A stretch of 64,000 nt of DNA from Didymodactylos carnosus (Eukaryota > Rotifera > Eurotatoria > Philodinida > Philodinidae). The DNA lies in contig CAJNOQ010000039.1 of NCBI GenBank assembly GCA_905250885.1, forward strand, positions 28,210-92,209. The letters run 5' to 3'. A model generated the notes under the pieces. It was not told the origin of the DNA and ran no database searches. It worked only from the letters and a program-made list of their open reading frames with translations. Positions within the stretch are counted from its first letter, which is position 1; the number at the start of each line of letters is the position of its first letter. Below, piece after piece: positions 46,896 to 58,993 of the stretch. The translations under genes and the position numbers were made by a program.

Positions 46896-47261
46896 ACGGA
46901 ACCTTTGGAGATGGCCAATTCCGGTTCCAATAATTTATATGTCGATCGATAGAGCATAGCGAGCGAGCTAGCAGAATCCCTAAAAGGATTTTTCTTTCAA
47001 AAGTTATTGAATTTTTTCATTCTTTTCGTCCTTTCTTGGCTGAAACATATCACACATGAAAAATATTTTAATAGTTAGTGTATCCGTGTTTCACCGTTGC
47101 CAAGCACAAGAAACGTGAATATACTAATTTTTTTATTCCATTCTTACTCCGAGAGTTTCAATTACTGTATATAAATCGACAATGATAACAACTGTATGCA
47201 CACAGCCGACATTGATTTTTTATGTCAAAAAACCGAAGCTTTCGCTTACGATCTGTGATCA

Positions 47262-47720
47262 TCAGCAGCTTTAGTTTGCAATAAAAACTTTCTTTCTCAT
47301 CTGTATTTTGCGCTTTTCACAATTCACTCACTTTTCGTTCTATTTTTTTTGTTCTTATGAACATATGTTGCAAGAAGAGAAACAGAAGAATATTGAAATT
47401 TCTTTATTGTAGTGTACCTCCTCTTACTCATAAAATAGAATAAAATATTATATAAATGACAACAAAAAACTTAACGCTGAACAGTTATCAAGCATTCTCA
47501 CCTTGTTTTCCGTTTTTGTTGTCATCACATAATATTTTATTCTATTTTATGAGTAAGAGGAGGTATACACTGCAATAAAAAAATTTCGATATTCTTTTGT
47601 TTCTCTCCGTGCAACATATGTTCATAAGAACAAAAAAAAAATAGAACGAAAAGTGAGTGAATTGTGAAAAGCGCAAAATACGAATGAGAAAGAAAGTTTT
47701 TATTGTAAACTAAAGCTGAT
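47262..47720. repeat. Foldback element, about 205-bp arms
   Basis: 47262-47468 and 47512-47720 are inverted copies (tcatcagcagctttagttt ... gacaacaaaaa against its complement), with a loop of about 45 bp. Divergence is low. No coding content. Confidence 0.85.
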
Positions 47721-47889
47721 AATAATAATCAATACTGGTATAAATCGACAATAACATTGAGTTTGTTGATAATACTCACAGGTTTTAATTACAGGTGACG
47801 CATATGGTTATATTTTTGACTTTGTCATTCATACTTCGTCTCCTATTTACAACTGTTTTTTTTCTTCATTGCACCTGCACTGATCGACT

Positions 47890-48005
47890 TTCTTGTTCGA
47901 TTTTTTTCAAGATTCTTGTCTTGAATTTCTGACAAGAATCTTGTTTACATGTATTTTTTTTTCAAGCGTCTTGCAAGAATCTTATGCATAAAGAATTCAT
48001 CTATA
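47890..48005. repeat. CAAGATTCTTG word block
   Basis: About 115 bp with repeated caagattcttg, gacaagaatcttg and cttgcaagaatctta in both orientations. Confidence 0.5.
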
Positions 48006-50475
48006 ATTCATTTTCAATTTTGTTTTTCTCATATATACGTTATAATATAGTACGAAAGTCGACAAAACAGATTGATGATCAACAAATCTTGCCATGTCAG
48101 AAAAGAGTTTTTCACAAAAGACATAAAAAATCAATAAGAAATTATAACAATAATCTCTAGCCTGTTTCATGAAAATGATATTAAAGTTCTCATCTGAATA
48201 ACAATCGGCAAGAATCTGGAAAGAGCATCGACAAGACAGTGAACCAGTTGTATACCTATTAATTATTCATTTTCCATCTTGATGTTTTTTGTTACGCAGT
48301 TTCTAATATTGTGAATACAAAACGTCTGATTATGGTCTCTATGTACTATCCTATTTAAAATGAATAAAATCTAAACTATTTACTATCGGCACAGGTAAAA
48401 TGGACATTGTCGATGACAATTGAAATAATGATAATAATGAAGATTAGGATAATCGGTTGTTGAGCATGTTCATGAGTGCACGTTCTTCTGCTACTGAGTA
48501 ACGCTTTTTTATCCATCAGGCTCGCTTAGAAAACCATTTTGAATGTAGACTAACGATCGATTTGATGCTGTTGCTGCCGATATAGCTGTCCTGCTAGTCA
48601 ATTTAGGATCAACCAACTATCTTCTCAATTATTTGGCAAGCTTCGACTTAGTTATTTTCTCTATTTATTTGAGAGTGCTGTCGAACGTTGTATTACCAAC
48701 ATTTGACGAGACACTGATTGTTTTTTCTATTCTGAGCAGAGGTGTGCAGTGGAGAAGGGCAGACTATGTGACGAAAGGTAATTAAGTTGAGTTTGATTTT
48801 GCCTTCACTGTTATACCGAATAGATAACAGAGAAGGATGATACGATTTTTTGAAGTCTGTTCAGAAGATTGTAGAAGCAAGCAGCAAAGAAAAAGTACAT
48901 TCTCCGAAAATTTCTTACCATACTTCCAAAAAACTTACGTCACGTCTACTCATTTTCCGCCCCGTGGCACTAGTTAAAGGTTGACTTAATTCTTGGATTT
49001 CATGCAAATTCCTAAAAGTCGATTTTAGTCTTTCTTTTCACTTAGGTCTGTGTTAATTCCAACGCGATCTTACATTATCTATTTAACTGAGACATCTGTC
49101 GAGTTATCGGAGGTTCATACTACTTCACGACTTCTTACACCTTGCACTATCTTTAACTTGTAAACGCTTCCTACATTTCGAGTTGGTATTACCATCATAG
49201 GCTATTCACGGAATGATGTTTGGTCGCAAAAAATTTGGCTCAAGATATAGAAAAACGCATTCAGAGGGTATCGTGAGTGAGGGCGAGGATACCAGCTGAA
49301 GTTGAACATAAATCAGTTTTATTTATACATTGAATCCAGTTAGGTTCTGGGAATCAAATTAACTTTCTATTAGCATCTAGTAATCACTAATATTGATGAA
49401 CTTCAACCAACAGTTTATGTACAATTTTGATTTGACGAAAATGGTTAACATTACGAATGAAAACAATCTATAAAAGTATATTTAAAACACCACACAACAA
49501 TACAAAATAGATGTTTTATCTTTTGATGATTGTCTGTCTTTCTATTTGCATTGTGTGAACGAGATATAAACTTTCTTACTATCATCACAAAGTCTGACTG
49601 GAGAAAATTTTTTTCGTTTATTTTACGTAGTTTAAACTGGGAAACGTCATTCAGATTACCTATTTATTTGTTTTTCGTGCGCGTAAGTTGATAGATTATA
49701 GTTCGAAAAGAGCTTGTTACCCTAAATGTCATGAATAATTTTTATTAAATGAAACATAGAATTAATCTCAGTATTGTGCTTGACTTTAGTCTATTTGAAC
49801 ACGATTCATCAACATTCACTATATCAATTATTTTTTCATGATGGTATAATATTTGTTATTCAAAAAGTATTGTTGTCAAAATGCTCGACATCCTCTGGAC
49901 TATGTTTTTAAATTTAATTCGAGATCGTACTTCAAAAAATATTTGCATTAACCAACTGTTCAATTACTATTTCAAAGAACAAAATGTACCATATAGCAGA
50001 CAGTAGTGAGTACTACTATTCTATCGTTAGAAATTAGCATATTCTGACTTTTTTTATCTACTTCATGACTTTATACTATGTTTTTATTATCAATAATTGA
50101 CGAAAAGAAACTTATCGTTTTTTCAAGTAAAATCTATTTTTAGTCTGTTTTATTCAGGTTCTTTTATTAGCATCGTTTACTTTGTAAGCGATTTTAGTCT
50201 TTATTTTCAATATCATTTAGGGGTGACTATAGTCGTATTTTCATGATACGCGGTTGTAGTCTACAATTTATCAATTTCGAAAAAGCGCTTCGTTTTACTT
50301 TTGCAATGTTTAATGATTTCTTTTTCTTGCACCAGATAAGCTCCTAATTCGTTTTTATTTGGACTCTTTGATAAAAATGAAGATGTTTGGTTTTCCATGT
50401 TATTTTGATGTCTGCATATTTTTTTTATATAGACAACAGTAGATAAATGTGTCGATCCCATTGTTTTAGATTACA
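48006..50475. other. Intergenic, no gene recognised; upstream flank of phosphatidylserine synthase
   Basis: About 2.5 kb of AT-rich DNA without recognisable coding sequence. The proximal part presumably contains the promoter and 5' UTR of the gene that starts at 50476. Confidence 0.45.
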
Positions 50476-52918
50476 ATGACGTCTACAACAGCGGGAGATG
50501 ACCCTCTTGATTTCAATGAAAAACGTACAGTATCCGCCGAGTCAACAGGTTCAGAAGAAGATAATAATGAGTTAATAACACCGCCGCCAACCTACGATTG
50601 GGAAAACGATAAAAGAAAATCAGAATTATTTGATGATGGAACAATGTCATTTTTTTGGTAAGCAAAATAGTTACAGAATGCTCAGTGTTTTACTTCATGT
50701 GATAAATGAAATAAATTTTGTTAAACATTCATAATAAAGTTGTTTTCGCTGTGGCTCTATTATCTGTATTATGTTCTAGGCGTGCTCATACATTGACTGT
50801 TTTAACAATATCAATGGCTATTTTATTCTATGTAGCTGTATTTGAAAAAGAAACTCTTGACTCCAGTTATAATGCAAAACGGTATATCTTGCATCCATTT
50901 TTAATCACTCATGTAATAGAAAAGTTGTTTTGTTTGCTTTTTTTAGGGGTTTATTAGCTTGTTCTATGTTTTTCCTGTTATTCGGAGTTGTTATCACTCC
51001 AGATGGTCCGTTTATTCGACCGCATCCAGGTAAAGATAAGAGATTTTTTTATAAAAATGAATATAGAAAATCGTATACGTAAAATTTTATTTGGCACACT
51101 ATCACTTTTCTTAGCAAACATAATGTATTAATAATATTTATCTATTTTTAGCACTGTGGCGCTTAGTACTGTGTTCCAGTGTTTTGTACGAACTTTTATT
51201 AATTTATATTTTGTTTCAAGTATAGATATAAAACAAGAGATATGAAGTCGAGTGGTTACTATAGTCTATATTTGTTGTTAGAATGTTGACGATGCGAGAC
51301 GTTTATTAGCTCATATCGATCCTGAATTGGGTAAACCATTGCCAGATAAAGATTATGGTGGAAGTTGTCGAATTTATGATTGGGAAAATTCAACCGATCC
51401 GTTTTATTCATTCAGAGTACGTATACTCAGTATTTGCACTCTAAAAAAGATCCGACTTATACTATTTGTCTTTCTATTGAATTCATTTTATTTTAAAGCG
51501 TTTGATTCTGCAGATCCTGCTGTCGTCTTACTTCTATAATTGACGAGGAAGTCATTCCATCTCTTTTGTTTTGCATTCGTCACTCGTATATAAAGAACAA
51601 TGGTTTCTTCGAAAGAACATGTTAATTTATTTTGATTTTTTACTAAAATCATTGATATGATTATCACTTGGAGCACTCCCTGCATCTGTACAACACAATT
51701 ATCCTTAAAAATAAACTTCTAATGGGAATAAGACGAATAAATTGATCTATCTTGAAAGAAGAAAAGAAGTTATCTGTTGTTGCTCTTTGAATATTCTAGG
51801 ATAAAATGGATGGTTTTGTATTATCTCATTTTATTGGTTGGTGGTTAAAAACGTTGATATTACGTGATTTTTGGTTATGTTGGGTAACATCAGTTGGTTT
51901 TGAAGTATTAGAATATTCATTAGAACATCAATTACCAAATTTTAGCGAATGTTGGTGGGATCACGTCTGTATCTAGAGAACTCTCTGTCTCATTTGTTCT
52001 ATAATTTATTCTGTTTTTCTTTTGTAGTGGATATTAGATGCGTTAATATGTAATGGTGGTGGTATATATTTGGGGATGAAAACATGTGAATATTTAAAAA
52101 TGAAGCCATACAATTGGAGAGGACTATGGAAAATACCAACTGTTAGGTAAACATGTTTTAAATGTGAAAATAATATGTAAATTTTAATTATCTGTGTTAA
52201 AGGGGTAAAATAATGCGGGTATTAGGACAATTTACTCCACATGACTGGCTAGAATTTTCATGGCGTCCACAATCATCATTAAAACGTTGGGGTGGCATGT
52301 TATGCATAATAATAATGCTATTTCTAGCTGAACTGGGCACATTTTACTTGAAATTTATTCTTTGGATACCACCGCCTCATCTTCTGTGTGTGGGAAGATT
52401 ATTATTCTTTTTATTAGCGGGCAGTGTGGCTATGAGAGAATTATTTGAATATATGGATAACCCGTAAGCTTATTTTTCAAAACACATTTTCCATCATCTT
52501 AATCTTTTACCATGATCATCGAGGAAAGAGTGAAAAATAATGTTCAGATTGATTAATTATCGCGTAAAACAACACTTTTAACTGGGTTGCTTGTGTTTCT
52601 AGTGAATGCAAAACGGTTGGTCGCCAATTGTGGGTGATGAGTGCTATGCTTATTACTGAAATTCTAATTATTTTTAAATTTGGTTGGCACATTGTTAGCA
52701 AACCATTACCATTTCATATCAGCATCCTCTGGCTATCAATCACTATCGTAGTTTTACTATGGACCATTTATCAGTTTTGGTTTAAGAACCTAATCTATTG
52801 GCATTGGCATCGATTAAATATACCTGTAATACAACTTCAGTCAACTATAAAATCAGAATTATCGGAAAATCACGTTTCCTCTGAGAATAGTGCTCTAAGA
52901 CATCGAAATATTTTGTAA
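50476..52918 (+). CDS. PTDSS: Phosphatidylserine synthase (base-exchange type)
   Basis: Nine exons join exactly in phase: 50476-50657, 50780-50881, 50947-51029, 51152-51219, 51282-51416, 51800-51964, 52028-52146, 52203-52463 and 52603-52918 (476 aa). After a disordered acidic N-terminus the protein follows animal PTDSS1/2 throughout: [40 protein letters not shown], then the near-invariant [19 protein letters not shown], and Q-F-T-P-H-D-W, with about eight to ten membrane segments. The family works in the ER and mitochondria-associated membrane, exchanging the head group of phosphatidylcholine or phosphatidylethanolamine for serine with Ca2+. The conserved His/Glu/Asp of the E-H-Q-L-P and W-W-D-H region are kept, so it should be active. 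PTDSS1 and PTDSS2 cannot be told apart by eye. Length is normal for the family. Confidence 0.93.
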
Positions 52919-53375
52919 CAATATTTAACGCAACTCACTTATCTTCATACTATGCTTAAGTAAGCGCAAAAATATAACCAATAAGCAAAAATAGGTGAAC
53001 TATCGATTATCAAAACACTTTATGGTATACATCACTTTCCAATAGATCCAACTATTGAAGTTTGGAGAGACAGTTAAACGATTGCTATAATATTTTGCTA
53101 CAACTTATGTGTTACACCTGTTCCATTTCACTACATTCAAAAAAAGGTTTTCTTCTTGCATTCACATCGTCTTTTACGCTGAATAATGGAACTAAATTGA
53201 CCTTTTCTGTCATAAGCTACTAACCGCTGATGCTACCTTTCTATTGTTGTTTTGCGTGTGTGTAAATTATTAGTTTCTATTTTTTCAGTCATGTATGTAC
53301 TATATATATATTCGTGCGATGAGTGCTGAGAAGTAAAAATAGAATCTCGTATAAAGTGCTAAAACTTTCGACAGA

Positions 53376-53393
53376 AATAAAAATACTAATAAA
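53376..53393 (+). terminator. Tandem AATAAA polyadenylation signals
   Basis: AATAAA occurs at 53376-53381 and 53388-53393, about 460 bp after the phosphatidylserine synthase stop. In a sequence this AT-rich the word is common, so assignment to this gene is tentative. Confidence 0.3.
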
Positions 53394-55848
53394 GGTCTGT
53401 GTCAGTGTTCACGTCGTGTACAACTTCATTTAATATATAATGCTCAAATAATAGGCCTTCCACTATCATTTATGTACTCTGTAAAAGAAATAGTTCTCTA
53501 TCGAACCTTCGAAGATCTATACTTTTGAAAGGAATTCGAAACCTTTAAAGCTTCTGCTGAAAAAAAGGTTTCATGGCAAACTAGTACTTTTTTATTCAGA
53601 AAAAAGGCTGGGTGACGCTCGTTTACCAGGACCATTTGTTTAGTTGTTTGGACACTTAAGCACAAGTGCCAAAGTCCATTCTAGGCTCAAAAGATAGAGA
53701 ATTTTCTGCTGTACAACATACAATAACTGTGGTATTTACATAGGATTTCGTTATCTATAAAATAACAAACAATGAAGGCAAGTAAAAATGAAAACTGCGA
53801 TGCTGTTAGAAAGACATCTTGTTTGACGATATTTAAGCGCTTTGTAACGCGAAAACGAAAAGCCAAGTGAATAGGATATGGATGAAAATGTTCGCGGTTT
53901 CTGGACTATCATTGTGATGAAAATTGCTCGCAAAAGATGTGTATGTTGGTCTACAACTTCGTCAATGTTAGGCTCCACCTAACTTGTTCGAATCTTCACT
54001 TGAATGTACAAATATTTTATTGAGAAAACAAAAGCATATCCAGAAAAGAACCAGTACAGATACAAGCCTGTGTCGAGAAAGATATGTAAGAAAAGATAAC
54101 GTAACAGAAAAGCATGATGTAATATAAACAATGATATCACAGGTTGCACTAATAACTAACTAATCCTTGGGACTTTAGTATTTACAGTAACTAATACGAT
54201 ATGATCATTTTTGCGATGTCGATCATTAGCAAAAAACGATAGGAACACTACCGCTTTTCCAGTGAGGATGAATGATAACGACAAAATTGTTACAATATAC
54301 AGCTCTAATAAGGAGCAAACTGGAATGTTCTTAAGTGATGAGAAAGGTCATACATAAGAAAAATTAAAGTCGGTTCTTTCCATCACAGCTTTAATCTTTA
54401 TTTGCCTTCATTGTTTGACAAAGATGCTTAGTAGTTATATCTTCCCGTCTTCCATGTGTCTCTGAAACTTGAAACACTCATTTTTTAGTCATAATATTCA
54501 AATTTACCAAAAATTGTGGTGGTGATGCTAAACTTGATTTTAGAACCACCATAGAAGTTAAAGTCTAATTTACGAGCGATTATAGCCACAAAGACTGATA
54601 CATCAAATAAATTCTAGGAGATGAGAAAAGTCACCGTATAACGAACACTTATCTTCAATAAAAAAGGTGTAAGCAATAGTTAATTAATGTTCATTGGAAT
54701 TATGCTTGCTCCGAAATGGTACATATGTTCTGTTGAAAAGCGACGGACATAACGTAGAGTGCGACGGCAGACAAGAACATGGTTTTTAGTTATCCCTTTC
54801 AAAACTAGGTAGTCTAGATTTGCATTTAAACAACATATTCAAAATTAGACAAAGACAGCACAGAGAATAGGTTGTCACTAGTGGTCCTTTATGAAAAAGT
54901 TCGGACGAATATTCAAACTTTTCTCTTCGTTTGGTCTCATTAATCAACAGCTGAGAAAGAAACTTGAATAGTAAAGCGAATTGATGAAAACATCATCATC
55001 TGTCTTGAAGAATCTTGAACTTTGTAGTCGAGCATAGCTTAACATTGTTTCCTAAACGAACCGAAGCTGGAATAGGTCGCCAGAAGAACCGTCTGGCCAT
55101 TTTTCAACTTTGAGACGAACATCTTAGAAAAATAATATTAAATTAAACAATAAAAATAAAAACTTCTGTGGAACAGATATATAGTGAAGAGTTAAGTTTA
55201 TAAAAGGAACAAAAGGTAAGAGATATATTTATTGGTTAACTTTTTCAAAAGACTGCTGTAGACCAGCTAACGTTCATCTATAATTCCAATCGGTCTCTTG
55301 ACGTTTTATGTTTGTTGTTGATATAGAAAAAAATGTTTACGAAATTTTGGGATACACTAAAATATTTAATATTTATATACTTGATGATGTACTATAAGCC
55401 ATGTGTCTCAATGATTTGATTTTATGACAATATAAGTATTCTTTACAATGGTCTGAGCAGCTTCTTTTATGTTTAGTTAATATCAAAACGTACGCACGCA
55501 CGCACACCCTTCCCCCTGGAGAACACAATCTCTTAAAAAGGTTCGGGACGAGTTGTGTTAAACGAAATTCAAAAAAAAAACATTCATATACCAGTGCACT
55601 TCTTGCACAAGATATGCATGTGCAAAGCATTGCTACGTATAGGACGTAAAGGGACGAGAAAGAAAAAGAGAAGCAAAAGACAGAGCAGCGATCAGTTATA
55701 TATATATGATGTACATGTGCGAAAGGAGATACTTCAATTCCTCCATATATATATTTTTCTGGGATATAAGCATCTTTTCAGATATCTCGTCAATTCAGCA
55801 AGTCGAAATAACAAACTTAAAAAAATATTATTCAAATAAAAATAATTC
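53394..55848. other. Intergenic, no gene recognised
   Basis: About 2.4 kb without supported coding sequence. A (GCAC)-like run lies at 55490-55507 next to the tRNA region. Confidence 0.45.
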
Positions 55849-55921
55849 ACCCCTGGTGGGGATCGAACCCACGAACTTCTGGTTAGAAGCCAGACGCGAT
55901 AGTCCACTTCGCCACAGGGGC
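55849..55921 (-). tRNA. tRNA-Arg (anticodon UCU)
   Basis: The 73-nt cloverleaf folds completely. The acceptor stem pairs GCCCCTG with CAGGGGT (first pair G-U). The D stem is GCGA/TCGC. The anticodon stem TCTGG/CCAGA holds loop CTTCTAA, giving anticodon TCT. The variable loop has five bases. The T stem GTGGG/CCCAC holds TTCGATC. No intron. On its own strand a T-run follows about seven bases after the 3' end, suitable for RNA polymerase III termination. The A- and B-box promoter elements lie in the D and T arms as usual. Protein frames drawn across it are spurious. Confidence 0.95.
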
Positions 55922-56272
55922 TTGATGTATATGATGGTTTATGGCTAGCCGACAAAAACTTCTTGAAGGTTTTTCGTGAATTTAATTTCTACCTTTTAAA
56001 ATTTTATGAAATTACTAAATGCTTATATTTGAATTGTATTACAATAATTTCTCAACGTGTATGTTTGAGAAAACTATGAACAGAGTTTTCATGACTTTAC
56101 TTAAAAAATTGCGTGTAGATGCGTTTTATTTTTGTATGCTGCGTTCCGCGTCTCTTCATCTATTTTCTCGTTGCTGTCTTTGCGGGAGAGTCTCCCAAAC
56201 AATAAACATCTCCGTTTTGTTTCATTTCATACGCGTCTGGACTGGATGATTTTCATAATTACTGGAAAGAAC
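55922..56272. other. Intergenic, no gene recognised
   Basis: AT-rich sequence between the tRNA and the hAT element. It contains a 76-codon plus-strand frame with no recognisable motif. Confidence 0.4.
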
Positions 56273-56280
56273 GTGCCGAC

Positions 56281-57167
56281 CAGGGCTCCTAATCGGGTGA
56301 ATTTTTGATGGCCCGCCCGGAACAAGCCGGGCCAAGAAAAGTCGAGGCCTGCTCGACCCATCATGCGAATCGGTTGACCAGACCCGGCCCGGGTGGTAGT
56401 CTTTCCTGGACCGCCCGGCTCGAGCCCGACTCTAAATTCTTTTTAGACTCAATTCAATTTTGTTATGGCAAAAACACAGTAAAAGCTTTGCTAAAGATTA
56501 GTTCAGCAGCAGTATGAGTTAATTAAGAAAACACAAATAACTTTTTGGCTAGGTAATTTCCAAAACATATGAACAGTAGCGAGAGAAAGAAGTGAAGGAA
56601 ACACAAAACAAGGTTAGGAAAACAGATGTGGATCTTTTTCAAGTGATTTTTGAACTGTTCGTTCAAATAATATATCTTCTGCAGTATCAGGATTTAATGA
56701 TGATCATCGTTCATTAATTACAAGACCCGCGGCACTAAACTGCCTCTCGACTCCAGCAGACGCTGCTGGAATTGAATATAAATGTCGAGCAAGCTTTGCC
56801 AAATATATCCGAGAGTCTATTGTACAATAAACTCAGTAATGGATAGAATTCCTTTACATGGTGTATTTGTTTCTTCTCCTAGTATCAGTCATCCGAACTG
56901 ACCAGTGATCAAACTCTTTTTCCCAACAGAATTCACTAGATAATAGTAACATACTGTTACTAGGAAATAGCCAAATTTAACTGAAAATATGAAGAAAACT
57001 TTTAAAATTTCTCGGGCCGGGCCGGACCGTAAAAAACGCTGACCCGACCGAGCTAAAACCTTTTCTCGGACGGCCCGCCCGGCCCGAGAAAAAAAAGCGA
57101 ATGGCTCGGCCCGGCCTGGTCCGAGGCGGGCCGGGTCATCGAGTCGGGTGGATCGGCAGGAGCTCTG
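56281..57167 (-). mobile_element. Internally deleted hAT transposon with perfect 8-bp target duplication
   Basis: The terminal repeats CAGGGCTCCT (56281) and its near complement AGGAGCTCTG (ending 57167) are bounded by the identical octamer gtgccgac at 56273-56280 and 57168-57175. Subterminal arrays of GGCCCGG/CCCGGCC words fill 56310-56430 and 57010-57150 and are strikingly GC-rich against the background. Between them the minus strand keeps the C-terminal end of the transposase (56614-56805). Confidence 0.95.
56614..56805 (-). pseudogene. hAT transposase C-terminal dimerisation domain remnant
   Basis: A 63-residue stretch interrupted by one in-frame TGA (56704-56706) reads L-A-R-H-L-Y-S-I-P-A-A-S-A-G-V-E-R-Q-F-S-A-A-G-L-V-I, the hallmark of the hAT C-terminal dimerisation domain, then S-S-L-N-P-D-T-A-E-D-I-L-F. 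The stop falls where relatives have an Arg-Ser-Ser-Leu stretch, consistent with a CGA-to-TGA change. The natural C-terminus is present (TAA at 56614-56616). The DDE catalytic region is absent from the element. Confidence 0.88.
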
Positions 57168-57404
57168 GTGCCGACCCTCTTTTAACGGATTGTTGAGAAC
57201 GTGTTCAAACGCGTTTCCTATAATTCTGTTAGATGTTACATAATTAAACCCGTTTTTTCTTATATTTTTATATGAAACATGTTGCGTAATTACTTAAAAT
57301 ACCATTTGATTGAACGCGTTTATCTTTGTGAAATGAAAGCGTATTTGTTTTTGAAAATTTAACTATATATCTAACTATACAACTATAACCTGATGAATCT
57401 CTAC

Positions 57405-58993
57405 CAGGGCTCTGCACGGATCAGTCCGGCGCTTCAATCACGCTTCAATCCGGCTCGCCACCGCTGAGCCTTCACCCAAACGTCCGACCGACCCGATTGG
57501 ACTTGTCAAATTTTTTTCCACATATTCGAGAAAGGACGAGCTGCAATAAGAACAAGAATCGGCCCCATTTCAATTTTTCTCGAAAGGTGTCCAGAATGGA
57601 AGAACACCATGTGATTTTATGATGTTCTAGATGCATGGTTTCTCTTCGAAGTTGATATCTGTAAGAAAATCGATTAACTTTGAACAATATCTCCACAAAC
57701 CCATGCTGTGTGTTTTTGGTACTTTTCCTAGAATAAAATAAGCTTGAAGGAAAGTTTTATCTACCATTCGATGCAGCTTTACGCGACGAACAAAACTGTC
57801 TTTTGCTCAATTGTCATGTACACTGTGAACACCGCCTTTTTTGAATATTCCTGTTAAAACATGACTTTTCAGCATAGGTTGCGGTCTACAATATGTGTCA
57901 GAAAAAAGCTGTTTCAAAACTCTAAAAAAAGTGGTTGGTAATTCATTTCTACTTGAAAGTGCGAACAATTACTTTTTCGGATATTACTAGTGGAGGGTGA
58001 TGGTTTGTTGACCACCATTCACATCGGCCTCTGACGTCAGTGACGACACCTCCCTCATATTATAGAGCTCAGCAAGTTGAACCGAATGGTGAAAACCGCA
58101 AGTCTCTAGCCTTCAGTCGAACTACTTCAAAATATCAAGATATACTCTATTTTATCTGCACGACATCTTGGTACTTACTAAAAGTTTTAAAAATCAATAG
58201 AAAATACTTTGGTATTTGAAATGTTTTCTAGAAATGTTTTCAAGTAAGGGAATGCTTTTTTATCTGTCTTAACTACAGACCAGGTTGAGAAGATAAAATA
58301 GAGTATATATTGATATTTTGAAGTAGTCTGGACCGATTTCGAGTGAATAATAAATTTTTTAATTTACGGTGAAAATAGTGAATAATGCATTATTTAACAT
58401 AGTATAGGTTTCCAGTAGGTTTTTGAAGGTTTTTCTAAAAAGTGTAAAACCTATGCTCAATTTACTTCCGAGAATAAGTGTCTTTGGAGAAATTATGCCA
58501 CGCCCGAACGAGGGTAGATGGAGGTCTTGGACCTGCATGGATCTGGAGCGTAAGTGTCAGTGTATGTTCTACATATTTTGAAACTATAGATTGCTATCGA
58601 AATCCAGGAAACGACAGCGTTGTCTGCAGAAGATCCATCAGTTACACCACCTGCAGACAGGATTTTGGACCTGTTATTTCACCAATAGATTTCTCCCAGT
58701 GTCTTCTAGAAACTGGCGAAACCGCTTTTCTTTATCGTTTGTATATCAAACGTTATTCTGAAAAGAGTTTTCTGCATTATATTTTTTAATGGATAATATT
58801 AATTATTATTATACAGATTATTATACAGATTATAAACAAAAATATGGTAAAAAATCGGGTTGAAATTCAAGAATTTTTTGTACTGCATGAGCAAAGAGTG
58901 CCAAGCCGGTACAGTTGAAACGACACACTCGATCCGTCCCAAATTTTTCTCGGGCTCAAGTTGGTCGAGCCACCGAATTCATGCAGGGCCCTA
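57405..58993. mobile_element. Older TIR element carrying dispersed repeat family 2, copy C
   Basis: The ends cagggctctgca (57405) and tgcagggcccta (ending 58993) are imperfect inverted repeats like those of the neighbouring hAT element, but no matching flanks are visible. The interior 57537-58110 is a diverged copy of the repeat at 17886-18402 and 19370-19844. A 103-codon plus-strand frame at 58478-58789 has six cysteines but no motif I recognise. Confidence 0.55.

Noticed and set aside
55706-55955. Overlapping frames on both strands across 55849-55921
   Set aside because: The sequence is a complete tRNA-Arg cloverleaf; the frames are accidental.
58478-58789. 103-codon frame with several cysteines
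   Set aside because: It has no signal peptide and no regular cysteine spacing, and it sits inside a decayed element.
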